From QYQD01 sp040755415 (lineage in GTDB: Bacteria > Desulfobacterota > QYQD01): a DNA stretch of 64,000 nucleotides. The notes under the pieces were generated by a model. The model did not search any database. It saw nothing but the letters and a program-made list of their open reading frames with translations, and had not been told where the DNA came from. Position 1 is the stretch's first letter, and the number at the start of each line of letters is the position of its first letter. The translations under genes and the position numbers were made by a program. Of the stretch, positions 8,285 through 17,680 are shown one piece after another. Location: positions 67,301 through 131,300 of the forward strand of contig JBFMAZ010000082.1 in assembly GCA_040755415.1 (NCBI GenBank), read 5' to 3'.

Positions 8285-9064
8285 TTACAGATCTCTGCGC
8301 CTGTGCAAACGCGTGATACTTTCCACCGTGCGTACGACTTCCTCGTCAGGAAGCGGCGGCCTACAACGAACCACATTCCAGCATAAGAGTAACTCTAACA
8401 CAACATCCGGGTCAACCCCATGCCAAAGCAGGTGTCCCGCCAGAGAGGCAATGGTGTTATTGCGCTCGCCTTCCGGAACGCCCTCCTTCACCAAGCGCCG
8501 CCAATAACCAAGGGGATGGCCTACAGCCCTGCCTTCTGCCTTGATCTCCGAGAGTAGCCAGTCAGGTATGGAAGCCAGCGGCGTACTGTCCGGTTCATGG
8601 GATGTTGCCCAGACATAGCGTTGACCGGACGGGTGCAGCGAGGGCGGGGCCACCACGCAGCCGCCGTCCCCTCGAAGGTCGATGCCCGCCGCGAGCCCAA
8701 CCTTATTACGGATTATGCCACCGGGGTGAGCAAAGTAAACATGCCGTCCACTACCACCGGTAACCGCTTCGATGGTTCGTGGCAATGGGCCATGTACTTC
8801 CTCCATCCCGGCCAGGCTGGCATCACCGCCATGCTTGGGATCGACATCCAGGACGATGAGCCCTGATATGCTCCCAGTAACGATGGCCACGTTGGCATCC
8901 CGCCACTGGTGAAACCAGCCTCTTACCTCATCTTCACTGGCCCGGCGGTACTGGTATTCCAGCCAGAGAACGGCCGGTCGTTTATCCTGCGGATGAATCG
9001 GGATCACCGACCAGCCGCGGGAAAGATAGTAGAGTGCGAATTCTTCGGCTGTCTTTGGGTTCAT
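8285..9064 (-). CDS. Bifunctional DNA primase/polymerase (Prim-Pol) with PriCT domain
   Basis: 259 residues. The N-terminal 190 residues are an archaeo-eukaryotic-type Prim-Pol (PF09250): catalytic LDVDPKHGG near 70 (hhhDxD), TGGSGRHVYF near 102 and GIDLRGDGGCVVAPPS near 127-142. Residues 195-255 resemble the PriCT helical domain (EGERNNTIASLAGHLL...DEEVVRTVESI). Such proteins normally sit in plasmid or phage replication modules and are fused to or beside a helicase; no replication helicase follows here, so it looks like a leftover of an integrated element. Catalytic residues seem intact. Confidence 0.88.
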   Translation of the reverse strand: MNPKTAEEFALYYLSRGWSVIPIHPQDKRPAVLWLEYQYRRASEDEVRGWFHQWRDANVAIVTGSISGLIVLDVDPKHGGDASLAGMEEVHGPLPRTIEAVTGGSGRHVYFAHPGGIIRNKVGLAAGIDLRGDGGCVVAPPSLHPSGQRYVWATSHEPDSTPLASIPDWLLSEIKAEGRAVGHPLGYWRRLVKEGVPEGERNNTIASLAGHLLWHGVDPDVVLELLLCWNVVRCRPPLPDEEVVRTVESITRLHRRRDL

Positions 9065-9190
9065 GCCAGGTGGCGACTACCTCAGTTCCTTGAATAAGCC
9101 CTTCATTATCTCCACTTTTCTTACCGCATAGTCCTGGTAACAATTATTGAAGATAACGTATCAATTTAGCTGTTTGAAAAAGCATTTTAA

Positions 9191-9267
9191 AATCCCTCCC
9201 AACCTCCCTTTTCCAAAGGGAGGAGAGACGTTTCCCCCTTTGAAAAAGGGGGATTAAGGGGGATTTT
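9191..9267. repeat. Double-palindrome dispersed repeat
   Basis: Two adjacent inverted repeats: CCTCCCTTTTCCAAAGGGAGG and CCCCCTTTGAAAAAGGGGG, flanked by AATCCCTCCC and GGGGGATT so that the whole unit is itself roughly palindromic. Same architecture as the copies at 22278-22387 (inside mpl) and 47415-47494. Confidence 0.8.
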
Positions 9268-9315
9268 TGAGGCGCCGCTTTCTGGACGACCAGCTTTTTT
9301 CAAGCAGCTAAAGTG

Positions 9316-9480
9316 TTACAAGATAACAAAGACTATGTTGGCCGGTTCAGATACCACTTTTATCCGTTCCGCCCAGAGCATGGCATTTCGCGCGGCGGAT
9401 GGCGAGTAGTAGGTTGAGTCTACTTCAACCGCGTCAAAGTGCCGGGGCGATTTTGGTGGTGGTATTATCCAGCCGCGCAT
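9316..9480 (-). pseudogene. DUF72-family remnant
   Basis: A 54-residue frame reading PRHFDAVEVDSTYYSPSA...WAERI...FVI. The run HFDAVEVDSTYY followed about 15 residues later by WAER and a hydrophobic strand is the core of DUF72 proteins (usually about 240 residues), whose barrel continues with F.FA.K. Both the region before HFD and everything after the strand are absent. The remaining spacer from 9065 holds only the double palindrome. Confidence 0.6.
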
Positions 9481-9482
9481 TT

Positions 9483-9956
9483 CTATGTGCCAGTCCCACT
9501 TTTTTTCTTGTTAAGTCCTTCTCTCAGTAGCTCTATCCTTCTTTTTAAGTCCTTCATATCCACGAATGCCCTTTCAACCCTTCCTGGCAAGACCGTTTCC
9601 AAGGCAAGCTGGAGTTCACGCCCAAAACCCCTCTCCAGACAGATTTCATCGATGATTTCGTGATCGTAGATGCCTTTCTCTCTCGCGACCAGTTCGGCAA
9701 ATTCATGGGCCATTATCCCCCTGGTTACATCATCGTCAATGGTATAGATAACGGATATTCCATAAACATCCTCCCTTGCAGTATAAATTAACCCGGGCTT
9801 GAGCCCCAGAACCTTCTCAAATTCTTCGAGCTTCATTGCCCTGCCGGGAGAGGATAGATGGAGTTCGAAATAGGTCTTGAGTAAAGAGACCTTTTCTTTT
9901 ATATCACCAAACCCTTCCCTGACCTCCAGGAAAATATTTAAAACCTCTTCCTCCAT
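9483..9956 (-). CDS. Hypothetical protein with AHEFAE motif
   Basis: 157 residues from the ATG at 9956 (an ATG three codons earlier is possible). A predicted helix near residue 83 reads IMAHEFAELVAREKG, reminiscent of zinc-binding HExxx helices of metallopeptidase-like proteins, with a later conserved-looking IIDEICLERGFG. I do not recognise a named family. It is followed by the DUF72 remnant. Confidence 0.6.
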   Translation of the reverse strand: MEEEVLNIFLEVREGFGDIKEKVSLLKTYFELHLSSPGRAMKLEEFEKVLGLKPGLIYTAREDVYGISVIYTIDDDVTRGIMAHEFAELVAREKGIYDHEIIDEICLERGFGRELQLALETVLPGRVERAFVDMKDLKRRIELLREGLNKKKSGTGT

Positions 9957-9965
9957 GCAATCCAC

Positions 9966-10266
9966 CTAATCCATTGTTGTCCTAATGCTGGCTATGGTTA
10001 ACTTATTTTACCATAATATTTTATCGGTGCCGATGCTGCGGTGGGAAGACTGAAAAGTCTTCAAGAATGGAAAAAGGCAGAGGTTATATTTTTCGGCGCC
10101 TGATTCTTCCTTGCATCCTGCACGCTGCCCTTTCAGAGGCAGGGCTGATAGAGGAGAAGACGGCCAGGGTTGTCCTTGTGCATGAAGTCCAGGTATTTGA
10201 GGAATTTTCTTCTCTCATGGAGGAGAAGGATAAAAGAGTCACGAGTATCGTGACGTCAGAAGGGAT
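9966..10266. other. Intergenic region with possible coding debris
   Basis: 301 bases between two minus-strand genes. On the plus strand, short stretches in two different frames look protein-like (an RLKSLQEWKKAEVIFFGA stretch near 10050-10105, then a VVLVHEVQVFEEF stretch near 10171-10206), as if a small gene had been frameshifted. I cannot name a family and see no ribosome binding site. Confidence 0.25.
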
Positions 10267-12423
10267 TTACCGGGCATCGACCGGCACCTGAACCTGGCTT
10301 TTTATGTCCTCTGCGATGGCCCTTCCAATGGCGGGAATCTTTGCCAGCTCCTCTGCGGTCGCCTCTTGGACGTCTTTGAGGCTCTTGTATCCGGACTTAA
10401 ACAGGTTTCTGGCCCGCACTCTTCCTATGCCTCGCAGAGCCACTAACGGGAGAAGTTCTTCTTTCACGCCATACAAAACCCTTGTTCGCAGAAGAGCCAG
10501 GATTTTCTGCGCCTCCTTCAGGCGAAAAATCCTGGCTATCTCGCCCGCAGAATAAAGCAGCCATTCTGAGAGCTCGACCAGTGTGCGCAGGTCACCCGGG
10601 CCTATGCCAAAATGGCCCACTATCCTGTCTTCCGGTGTTTCTTCTATCCACGTCATCAGCGCACATGCAGTCTTGAGTTCGGAAAGGATATCTTCAAGTG
10701 GGTACTTCTCTTCAGCAGGGATTAAAAGACGGTCAGCATGTGTATGGAATACATTGAACATCTCCTCGAAGTCCCTTTTCTTCAGCGAAAGCACCCTCAT
10801 GTCCGGGGTACGGGCTATCATGTGGAGGAACGGAAATACCTCTTTTTCCTTTGGCTGATGGAGTGCATCTCTTATTATTACCCCGGTCAAAGGGTCTATG
10901 TAGAGCTCGGAGACGCGGCGTCCAAACCTTGTGGCCATAAAACCGCCAGCATACGAAACTATCATTTCTTCAGTTTCGAGAAAGCCGAGTACATCATCGG
11001 TGATTGAAGACAGGTAATCAGCGCCCTTTTGATAGGCAAAGAAGGTCTTTCCCAGGAAGTCCATCAGGTCGATCCTGTTTCTGGCAAAGCCGCCTGCTAT
11101 GGATGCCAGGATGTGGGTCCTCAGGGCAGACTGGTTCGCGAGCTGCGAATTTATATTTTCCGGCTTTCCTCTGATGTAATTTCCAAAGACATGCTTCTCG
11201 TCTATCCTATTTCGGGCTACAATAACCGCTTCACCATACTTATCAAATCCTGGTCTTCCCGCCCTTCCTGACATCTGTTTTATCTCGATGACCGGGATAG
11301 GAAGCATGCCCATCCCGGACTCATACCTCAACCAATCCCGGATAATGACCCTCCTCGAGGGGAGATTGAGGCCCATGGCCAAAGTCGTGGTAGCAGCGAC
11401 AAGCTTTATCTTGTGGGACCGGAAGGAATCCTCGATGAGCCTCCTCTGAGAGGAGGTAATCCCTGCGTGGTGGAAGGCCACACCGCCAGCGACGCATTCT
11501 GCGAGTCTTTTACAGACGTGGGTGGGTTCAAGCGATCCTTTAACGATCTGCCCGGAAAGTTTCTTAAGGGCCTCCTTTTCCTGATTTAACAGTGCACCGC
11601 CAACAAACGCCAAGGCCCTGCGGGCTACGGTCTCTGTTGCCTTCCGCGTGTTCACGAAGACAAGGGCTTGTCCGGAATCCCTTATAGTCTGGCTGGCGAG
11701 ATCCACCACATCCACATCGCTCTCTCTTTGTACCCACTTTACAGTACCGTCGTTAAAAATTATGGCGTCATGACAATATACGCCCTCCCTTAGAGGTACA
11801 GGCCTCCAGTCAGATTCTACGAGCCGGGCACCTAACCATTCGGCAATCTCGGTGGCATTTGGAATGGTGGCACTAAGGGCTATGAGCCTGAGTCCCGGAT
11901 TCGTGCCCCTTAACCGGGTGACAACCACCTCCAGGGTGGGTCCCCGGTAAGCGTCTCCGAGAAGGTGAATCTCGTCCACGACCACGAGGCCTATATCCTT
12001 CAGCCAAGGGGTGCGGTGCCGTATAAGGGAATCCATCTTCTCGTTTGTGGATATGACCAGGTCTGCATGGTAGAGCCAGGGATCCGTGCTATCGTAGTCG
12101 CCTGTGCTTTGTAACACCCTCAGGCCGGTTTGCTGGTATTTCTCTGAGAAGTCCTCGTATTTTTCTCTGGCCAGTGCCCTCAGGGGAACAAGGTATAGCG
12201 TCTTTCCTTTCGCTTCGAAGAACAGTCTTAGTGCCGCCATCTCGGCGATGAGCGTCTTTCCTGAGGCCGTGGGAGCAGCGACGACAAAGGAATCCCGGCC
12301 TCGCAACAAGTCTGCTTTCACGGCCAAGACCTGGGGCGGATAAAGCTCCTTGCGACCTGTAGAGGTCAGGGCCTCTATAAGTCGCTCAGAACCGCCATAT
12401 GCACCTATGTCCTTTACAAGCAT
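10267..12423 (-). CDS. Hel308-like superfamily 2 DNA helicase
   Basis: 718 residues, matching archaeal Hel308. Motif I APTASGKT near 50-57, motif II DEIH near 150, motif III LSAT near 184, motif VI QMSGRAGRPG near 388. The C-terminal 60 residues carry a helix-hairpin-helix (LRGIGRVRARNLFKSG and IPAIGRAIAEDI). The family unwinds forked DNA in the 3-to-5-prime direction at stalled replication forks. Hel308 is typical of archaea and eukaryotes and rare in bacteria, so transfer from an archaeon is likely. It stands alone. Confidence 0.92.
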   Translation of the reverse strand: MLVKDIGAYGGSERLIEALTSTGRKELYPPQVLAVKADLLRGRDSFVVAAPTASGKTLIAEMAALRLFFEAKGKTLYLVPLRALAREKYEDFSEKYQQTGLRVLQSTGDYDSTDPWLYHADLVISTNEKMDSLIRHRTPWLKDIGLVVVDEIHLLGDAYRGPTLEVVVTRLRGTNPGLRLIALSATIPNATEIAEWLGARLVESDWRPVPLREGVYCHDAIIFNDGTVKWVQRESDVDVVDLASQTIRDSGQALVFVNTRKATETVARRALAFVGGALLNQEKEALKKLSGQIVKGSLEPTHVCKRLAECVAGGVAFHHAGITSSQRRLIEDSFRSHKIKLVAATTTLAMGLNLPSRRVIIRDWLRYESGMGMLPIPVIEIKQMSGRAGRPGFDKYGEAVIVARNRIDEKHVFGNYIRGKPENINSQLANQSALRTHILASIAGGFARNRIDLMDFLGKTFFAYQKGADYLSSITDDVLGFLETEEMIVSYAGGFMATRFGRRVSELYIDPLTGVIIRDALHQPKEKEVFPFLHMIARTPDMRVLSLKKRDFEEMFNVFHTHADRLLIPAEEKYPLEDILSELKTACALMTWIEETPEDRIVGHFGIGPGDLRTLVELSEWLLYSAGEIARIFRLKEAQKILALLRTRVLYGVKEELLPLVALRGIGRVRARNLFKSGYKSLKDVQEATAEELAKIPAIGRAIAEDIKSQVQVPVDAR

Positions 12424-12471
12424 AAGGTCAGGTTATCCTAAATCATGAATAAATACAAAGGGAACAAAATA

Positions 12472-12497
12472 GGGTCAAGGACATGACCCGTTTTTTT
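12472..12497 (+). terminator. Rho-independent terminator-like hairpin
   Basis: GGGTCA-aggaca-TGACCC followed by GTTTTTTT on the plus strand. No intact plus-strand gene lies just upstream; it may protect the MFS gene from read-through or end transcription of the debris at 10 kb. Confidence 0.5.
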
Positions 12498-12629
12498 GCT
12501 TTTCGGACCCGACATAGGATGTCCCCTAAACAAACTCCTCACCGGACCTCATTCTCCTTGCAAGAACCTTCTGCTCAATGGTATCCTTGCCCGAATTTTT
12601 GATCTCCCTTATTCTCATAAATTAGGCGT

Positions 12630-14000
12630 ATGCTGGCGACCTTGCGCGACAAACAAATCTTCGGCTGGGCAATGTATGACTTTGCCAATTCCGCCTTTGC
12701 CACCACTATCTTGGCGGTAATCTTTAACAAATATTTTGCCCTGGAGGTGGCCGGGGGAGAAAGGGGAGTCTTCATCGCCGGCGTACACCTGCACGGGGCC
12801 ACATTTTTTACCCTCATCGTCTCGTTTAGCATGGCTATCTCCGCCCTCACCGCTCCCATCCTGGGCGCGATAGCCGATTTTTCACAACGCAAAAAGGCAT
12901 TCCTGGCCGGATTCTGCTATACCGGGATTATCTTTACCGCCCTCCTGTATCTGGTGCAGCCCGGAGATGTCTGGTCAGGGGCGTTCTTTTTCATTATGGC
13001 CAATATCGGGTTTTCCGGCGGCAACGCCTTTTACAATGCCTTTCTGCCGCAGATAGCTACGCCCGCCAATGTCGGCCGCGTCTCCGGCCTGGGATGGGCC
13101 TTCGGCTACATAGGAGGCGCCGCCCTATTGGTACTAAACCTCTTTATGCTGAACGGCCTCGATATCCCCGGATCAGGCCGTATAATATTTACCGTACAGG
13201 CCTGTTTTCTCTCTGTGGCCATCTGGTGGGCATTGTTTTCCTTGCCCACTTTTCTATGGGTTCGAGAGAAGAAAGCGGATAGGAAGGGGGTTAAAGTCGG
13301 AGATACGCCGGGGCGTGATAGGACTTATGCGGCTATCGGCCTCGCCCGGGTAAAACGCACCCTCTCCCAGATCAAAAAGTTCCGCGAATTATCCTTATTT
13401 CTCATCGCCTTCCTATTCTATAATGACGGCATAGAAACTGTCGTCGTGATGACCTCCGTCTTTGCCGCCGAGGTGGTGGGGATGCAGACCCAAGAGATCA
13501 TCTTTCTCTTTCTTTTTATCCAGGCGGTGGCCTTTGTCGGATCCATATTCTTCGGCTACGTCAGCGATCGTCTGGGCCACAAACGAACCATACTCTGTAC
13601 CCTTTTTATCTGGATGATAGCCGTAATCTGGGCCTTTTTTCTGGGATGGCTTTTGGAACCACGGCGCGAATTCTGGATTATCTGTTTTCTGGCCGGGCTG
13701 GTGCTGGGAGGAAGTCAGGCGGCATCCCGCGCCTTACAGGGCATCCTTACCCCTGTCTCACACGCAGCGGAATTCTTCGGGTTCTTTGCTATCTCCGGCC
13801 GTTTTGCCTCTATTTTCGGCCCCCTATCTTATGGCCTTCTGATCTACCTTACCGGAAGCCTGCGTTGGGGAATATTATCCGTAGCGGTATTCTTTATAAT
13901 CGGGGCCCTAATACTGTTACAGGTAGATGAAAAAGCAGGAATGACGGAAAAGGCTGGTTATGAAGAACAATTATCCTCTAATATGGGAATAACTTCGTGA
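12630..14000 (+). CDS. MFS transporter, UMF1/Atg22-like
   Basis: 456 residues with about 12 hydrophobic segments. The opening WAMYDFANSAFATTILAVIF is the signature of the UMF1 family (Vps22/Atg22-related permeases), where D-F-A-N-S is conserved in helix 1. A second copy of the half-repeat begins near residue 255 (FLIAFLFYNDGIETV). Substrates in bacteria are largely unknown; amino acids or peptides are suggested by the yeast relative. TAGGCGT just before the ATG is a weak ribosome site. The end overlaps the convergent HAD gene by 43 bp. Confidence 0.88.
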   Translation: MLATLRDKQIFGWAMYDFANSAFATTILAVIFNKYFALEVAGGERGVFIAGVHLHGATFFTLIVSFSMAISALTAPILGAIADFSQRKKAFLAGFCYTGIIFTALLYLVQPGDVWSGAFFFIMANIGFSGGNAFYNAFLPQIATPANVGRVSGLGWAFGYIGGAALLVLNLFMLNGLDIPGSGRIIFTVQACFLSVAIWWALFSLPTFLWVREKKADRKGVKVGDTPGRDRTYAAIGLARVKRTLSQIKKFRELSLFLIAFLFYNDGIETVVVMTSVFAAEVVGMQTQEIIFLFLFIQAVAFVGSIFFGYVSDRLGHKRTILCTLFIWMIAVIWAFFLGWLLEPRREFWIICFLAGLVLGGSQAASRALQGILTPVSHAAEFFGFFAISGRFASIFGPLSYGLLIYLTGSLRWGILSVAVFFIIGALILLQVDEKAGMTEKAGYEEQLSSNMGITS

Positions 14001-14581
14001 AAACTATCCACATGATATGCCGCCGTTAGGTCTTTATTTTTGTAGGCTATAAGACTTACACCAGCAGTGCAGGCCGCCTTTTCGTCCAACTCCGAATCAC
14101 CGATATAAATAACCTCTTGCGGTAAGGCCTTAAACCTATCCATTATCTTCAGCAGGGATTCGGGATGCGGTTTGGAATTGGCGACATCCAGGGCTGAAAC
14201 CACCATATCAAAATAACCCTTGAGTTCAAAGATCTCGAGGAGCTTATTCATGGTTGTGGTCCGATTGGTGGCAATAGCCACCTTATACTTCGGTCTCAGA
14301 TACCTTAAAAACTCCTTCAACCCGGGTTCCATTATCATCAGGGGAAGAAATGGGATATAATCTGTGTTAAGCCGATACTGCTGCGCTGACTCCAGTTCTT
14401 TCCTGCCTCGAAAAAGATGGGCTATAGAGGCATCGGCCGTGTGCATATGTACATAAAATAGTTCCTCTTCGGTCATTTCCTTACGTCCGAAGGCCGCCAG
14501 TATATGATTATAAAAGGCACGATTGGCCTCCCGGGAATCAAACATGACCCCATCGCAGTCAAACACAACTACCTTAACCAT
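13958..14581 (-). CDS. HAD-family hydrolase (phosphoglycolate phosphatase-like)
   Basis: 207 residues from the ATG at 14581, which places the HAD motif I (VFDCDGVMFDS) at residues 5-15 as usual; an ATG at 14629 would add 16 atypical residues. Motif II is IATNRT near residue 103, motif III lysine in NSKPHPE near 139, motif IV IGDSELDEKAA near 165. This is a C1-capped subfamily I phosphatase, Gph-like, but the substrate cannot be read from sequence. Confidence 0.88.
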   Translation of the reverse strand: MVKVVVFDCDGVMFDSREANRAFYNHILAAFGRKEMTEEELFYVHMHTADASIAHLFRGRKELESAQQYRLNTDYIPFLPLMIMEPGLKEFLRYLRPKYKVAIATNRTTTMNKLLEIFELKGYFDMVVSALDVANSKPHPESLLKIMDRFKALPQEVIYIGDSELDEKAACTAGVSLIAYKNKDLTAAYHVDSFHEVIPILEDNCSS

Positions 14582-14709
14582 AACTCTGCATAATCCCTTA
14601 GATAAAATGAGCTTGTTAAGCTTGCCCAAAAAATGTATTGCCCTATGATACCTAAATTTGGAATAATAGCAATAATCGATTGCTTCACAAATACCATGGG
14701 GGTATTTAA

Positions 14710-16320
14710 GTGGAAATTAAAACTGATTTTTTAGTCATAGGCAGCGGCATTGCCGGACTTAGCTTTGCCTTGAAAGCGGCACGTTATGGCGAGGTAGCAA
14801 TCGTCACCAAAAAGGCCATGATGGATACCAGCACCAATCTCGCCCAGGGGGGAATCGCTGCGGTCACAGGGCCGGACGACTCCTTTGAACTGCATATCGC
14901 AGATACCCTGCGCTCGGGAGACGGCCTGTCTCATCCGGATGTAGTGGAACTGGTCGTAAAGGAGGCCCCGGAAAGGATCAAAGAGTTAGTGGATATCGGA
15001 GTACAATTTACTACACGGCCAGAAAACCAGACACGCTTTGACCTGGGTAAGGAGGGCGGCCATTCCCGCCGTCGTATCGTCCATGCCCAGGATCTCACCG
15101 GGCAGGAGATCGAAAGGGCCCTTATAGCCAGGACCAGAGAAAATCCACGCATTACTGTCTATGAAAACCATATTGCTATCGACCTCCTAACCAGGGGCAA
15201 GCTGTTAAAGAAAAAGGGTAAACCTAACCAGGAGACCTGCTTTGGGGCCTACGTTCTGGACACCCAAACAGGGTCAATCCATACCTTTCTGGCCAGGATA
15301 ACCCTCCTCTGTACGGGTGGGGCGGGAAAGGTTTACCTCTACACCAGCAATCCAGACATCGCTACGGGTGACGGCATGGCCATGGCCTACCGGGCCGGGG
15401 CAAAGATGGCCAACATGGAATTTGTTCAATTTCATCCCACCTGCCTCTATCACCCCAAGGCCAAGAACTTTCTTATCTCAGAGGCCGTCCGGGGGGAAGG
15501 AGGAATCCTGCTTGATAAGCACGGCCTGGCCTTTATGGAAAAATATGATCCTCTAAAAGACCTGGCCCTGCGGGATGTCGTAGCCCGCGCTATAGATACC
15601 GAGCTCAAGAAGAGCGGCGATGATTGCGTCTATCTGGACATCAGTCATCGTCCGGCAGATTTTATTAAGAATCGCTTCCCCAATATTTATCAGAAATGCC
15701 TCTCCCTGGGCATTGACATCACCAGAGAACCCATTCCGGTTGTACCCGCCGCCCACTATATATGTGGAGGCATATTAACTGATATTTACGCCCGCAGCAG
15801 TATCGCCGGGCTTTATGCCATAGGCGAGACCGCCTGCACCGGGCTCCATGGGGCAAATCGCCTAGCTTCTAATTCTCTTCTGGAGGCGGTCGTCTTTGCC
15901 CATCAAGCACTGCTTTCGTCCACCGAAGAAATAGGACCTAAGTCCTCCTATACTCCGCCCTCAGTTCCGCCCTGGGATCCGGGTGGAGCCGTGGACCTGC
16001 AGGAATCGGTACTTATATCTCACAACTGGGACGGAATACGCCGTCTCATGTGGAACTATGTAGGCATTGTACGGACAGACAAACGTCTGGCCCTGGCTCA
16101 AAAACGTCTCGAGTTTATACAAAAAGAGATACAGCAACATTACTGGGATTACATAATAACCGGGGATTTCTTAGAACTGCGCAACCTGGCCACTGTAGCG
16201 GAATTGATCGTCACCTGTGCCCTCCTGCGTAAAGAAAGCCGGGGTCTCCATTACAACCTCGACCATCCCTTTAAAGACGATGCACGCTATAAAAAGGACA
16301 CCATTATCTGGCGACAGTAA
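14710..16320 (+). CDS. nadB: L-aspartate oxidase
   Basis: 536 residues, normal for NadB. FAD-binding GSGIAGL near residue 11, NLAQGGIAAV near 44, HSRRRIVH near 119-126, and the FAD/substrate-site run PAAHYICGGI near 345 followed by GLHGANRLASNSLLE near 380. Oxidises L-aspartate to iminoaspartate, the first step of NAD synthesis; in anaerobes fumarate can serve as acceptor. GTG start. The asp-oxidase-specific arginine/histidine motifs favour NadB over fumarate reductase flavoproteins. No nadA or nadC nearby. Confidence 0.95.
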   Translation: MEIKTDFLVIGSGIAGLSFALKAARYGEVAIVTKKAMMDTSTNLAQGGIAAVTGPDDSFELHIADTLRSGDGLSHPDVVELVVKEAPERIKELVDIGVQFTTRPENQTRFDLGKEGGHSRRRIVHAQDLTGQEIERALIARTRENPRITVYENHIAIDLLTRGKLLKKKGKPNQETCFGAYVLDTQTGSIHTFLARITLLCTGGAGKVYLYTSNPDIATGDGMAMAYRAGAKMANMEFVQFHPTCLYHPKAKNFLISEAVRGEGGILLDKHGLAFMEKYDPLKDLALRDVVARAIDTELKKSGDDCVYLDISHRPADFIKNRFPNIYQKCLSLGIDITREPIPVVPAAHYICGGILTDIYARSSIAGLYAIGETACTGLHGANRLASNSLLEAVVFAHQALLSSTEEIGPKSSYTPPSVPPWDPGGAVDLQESVLISHNWDGIRRLMWNYVGIVRTDKRLALAQKRLEFIQKEIQQHYWDYIITGDFLELRNLATVAELIVTCALLRKESRGLHYNLDHPFKDDARYKKDTIIWRQ

Positions 16321-16336
16321 CCGCCAGCCACAAAAA

Positions 16337-16366
16337 AGGCCTGCTTTATATCGATAAAGCAGGCCT
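16337..16366 (-). terminator. Rho-independent terminator of the qrc operon
   Basis: Perfect 12-bp stem (AGGCCTGCTTTA with its complement) around a six-base loop; read on the minus strand it is followed by TTTTTTG, 30 bp after the qrcD stop. It may also slow read-through from nadB. Confidence 0.85.
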
Positions 16367-16395
16367 CCTGCATACTTCAAAGGTTTTATAAATTT

Positions 16396-17634
16396 CTATC
16401 TGGCCGGCGGATTCAAATCCCTTTCATACGGAAAGACCGGCAGGTAACGATAGGAAAGGGAGATAATTACAGCGCCGTAAGCAACTACGGCCAGTGAGGT
16501 CAACCATTCCTGCCAGCTCGGGAAGTAGATATACCACTTGTCAAATGGATACACAGGCATGGCCAGCGTCTGCACGATAAAGACAAAGCGGTTAAGGAGC
16601 ACACCCGTCGAAGCCAGGGCGCAGGCAAGCACCAGCCATTTATCATTCTCGCGCAAGCGGCGAATGATAAGAATAAGGGCCGGGACTATCCCGCATAACC
16701 CGATCTCCGCGAATAAAAGCCACAGGCCGTACTGGTAACCGTAATATTGTTCTAACCAGGTAAGCCCCCTGGAAGGAAGTATTTCTGTGGCCCAGTAATA
16801 TGTATCCGCTATCTTTAAGATCAAATAACCACAGTATATCCAACCGGCGATCTTGGCCAGAACGGAAAGCGACTCCCGCGGCACAAGCCGTTTTTTCGTT
16901 ATCTTTTGTACGATCATGGTGATAAGGATAGTAAACGTCGGCCCGGTAGAAATCGCCGAGAAGATAAAGAGGAAGAATGTCCATGGCCAGACAAAGAAAC
17001 CTTCGCGGAAGGCAAACGGCCGGGCATACATTACACCATACATGCCGCCCAAAGAACCTTGATGGAAGAAGGAAAGGAATGTGCCTATGGCCGCAAATAT
17101 GGCCATGGCCTCATGGAAATTGTGGCTCAGGGTATGCGCCACTGGATTAGCGTAGATCTTCCGGTTTTCAAGGATTAAGGGTACGTATTCAATAGTCAGA
17201 ACCGTAAAATACAGGGTGATACAAAAGATAACTTCGGTCAGCATGGAGTGGATGTTGGGAAACCAGTAACCGAACCAACCCCGAAGCGGCTGGCCGATGT
17301 CCAGAGTCAATATCAATAGAGCGCTGCTGTAACAGATGAACCCGATGATAACGGCAAAGTTAATGAGGGCCTTAAGTTCCTTTACCCGTACCACATAGGT
17401 AAGAAAGCCGCTGAAAAAGGCCCCGGCACCAAGGGCGATTACCCCTAAATCTGCAGTGATCCAGGCACCGAAGCCGAAGTAATCATTCATATTCGTCTGA
17501 TTCAGGCCCTTCCAAAGTATCAAAAGGGCTGTAGTCACCGCACCACCCAGCACGAACAACCAAAGTGCCATCCATGCATAAAAGACCCCGGCACTACACC
17601 TTTGCACTCCTTCTGGTATCCATGCACGATCCAT
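16396..17634 (-). CDS. qrcD: Quinone reductase complex subunit QrcD, NrfD/PsrC-like membrane protein
   Basis: 412 residues with about ten hydrophobic helices, characteristic of NrfD/PsrC quinone-interacting subunits. The segment FHEAMAIFAAIGTFLSFFHQGSLGG near 170-195 is typical of the family's quinone-site helix. In the Qrc complex it forms the membrane anchor that passes electrons from the periplasmic subunits to menaquinone. Last gene of the qrcABCD operon, 46 bp after qrcC, followed by the terminator at 16337. Confidence 0.88.
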   Translation of the reverse strand: MDRAWIPEGVQRCSAGVFYAWMALWLFVLGGAVTTALLILWKGLNQTNMNDYFGFGAWITADLGVIALGAGAFFSGFLTYVVRVKELKALINFAVIIGFICYSSALLILTLDIGQPLRGWFGYWFPNIHSMLTEVIFCITLYFTVLTIEYVPLILENRKIYANPVAHTLSHNFHEAMAIFAAIGTFLSFFHQGSLGGMYGVMYARPFAFREGFFVWPWTFFLFIFSAISTGPTFTILITMIVQKITKKRLVPRESLSVLAKIAGWIYCGYLILKIADTYYWATEILPSRGLTWLEQYYGYQYGLWLLFAEIGLCGIVPALILIIRRLRENDKWLVLACALASTGVLLNRFVFIVQTLAMPVYPFDKWYIYFPSWQEWLTSLAVVAYGAVIISLSYRYLPVFPYERDLNPPAR

Positions 17635-17680
17635 ATAGTTCCCCTCTTTTCAACCAAAATTCAGGATTTAACCCTTGTTT

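Noticed and set aside
10067..10291. 74-codon plus-strand frame before the helicase end
   Set aside because: Some protein-like stretch, but no ribosome site, convergent overlap with Hel308 and no family match; noted as possible debris only.
12575..12892. Minus-strand 105-codon frame at the start of the MFS gene
   Set aside because: Antisense to a clear transporter coding sequence with the DFANSAFA motif.
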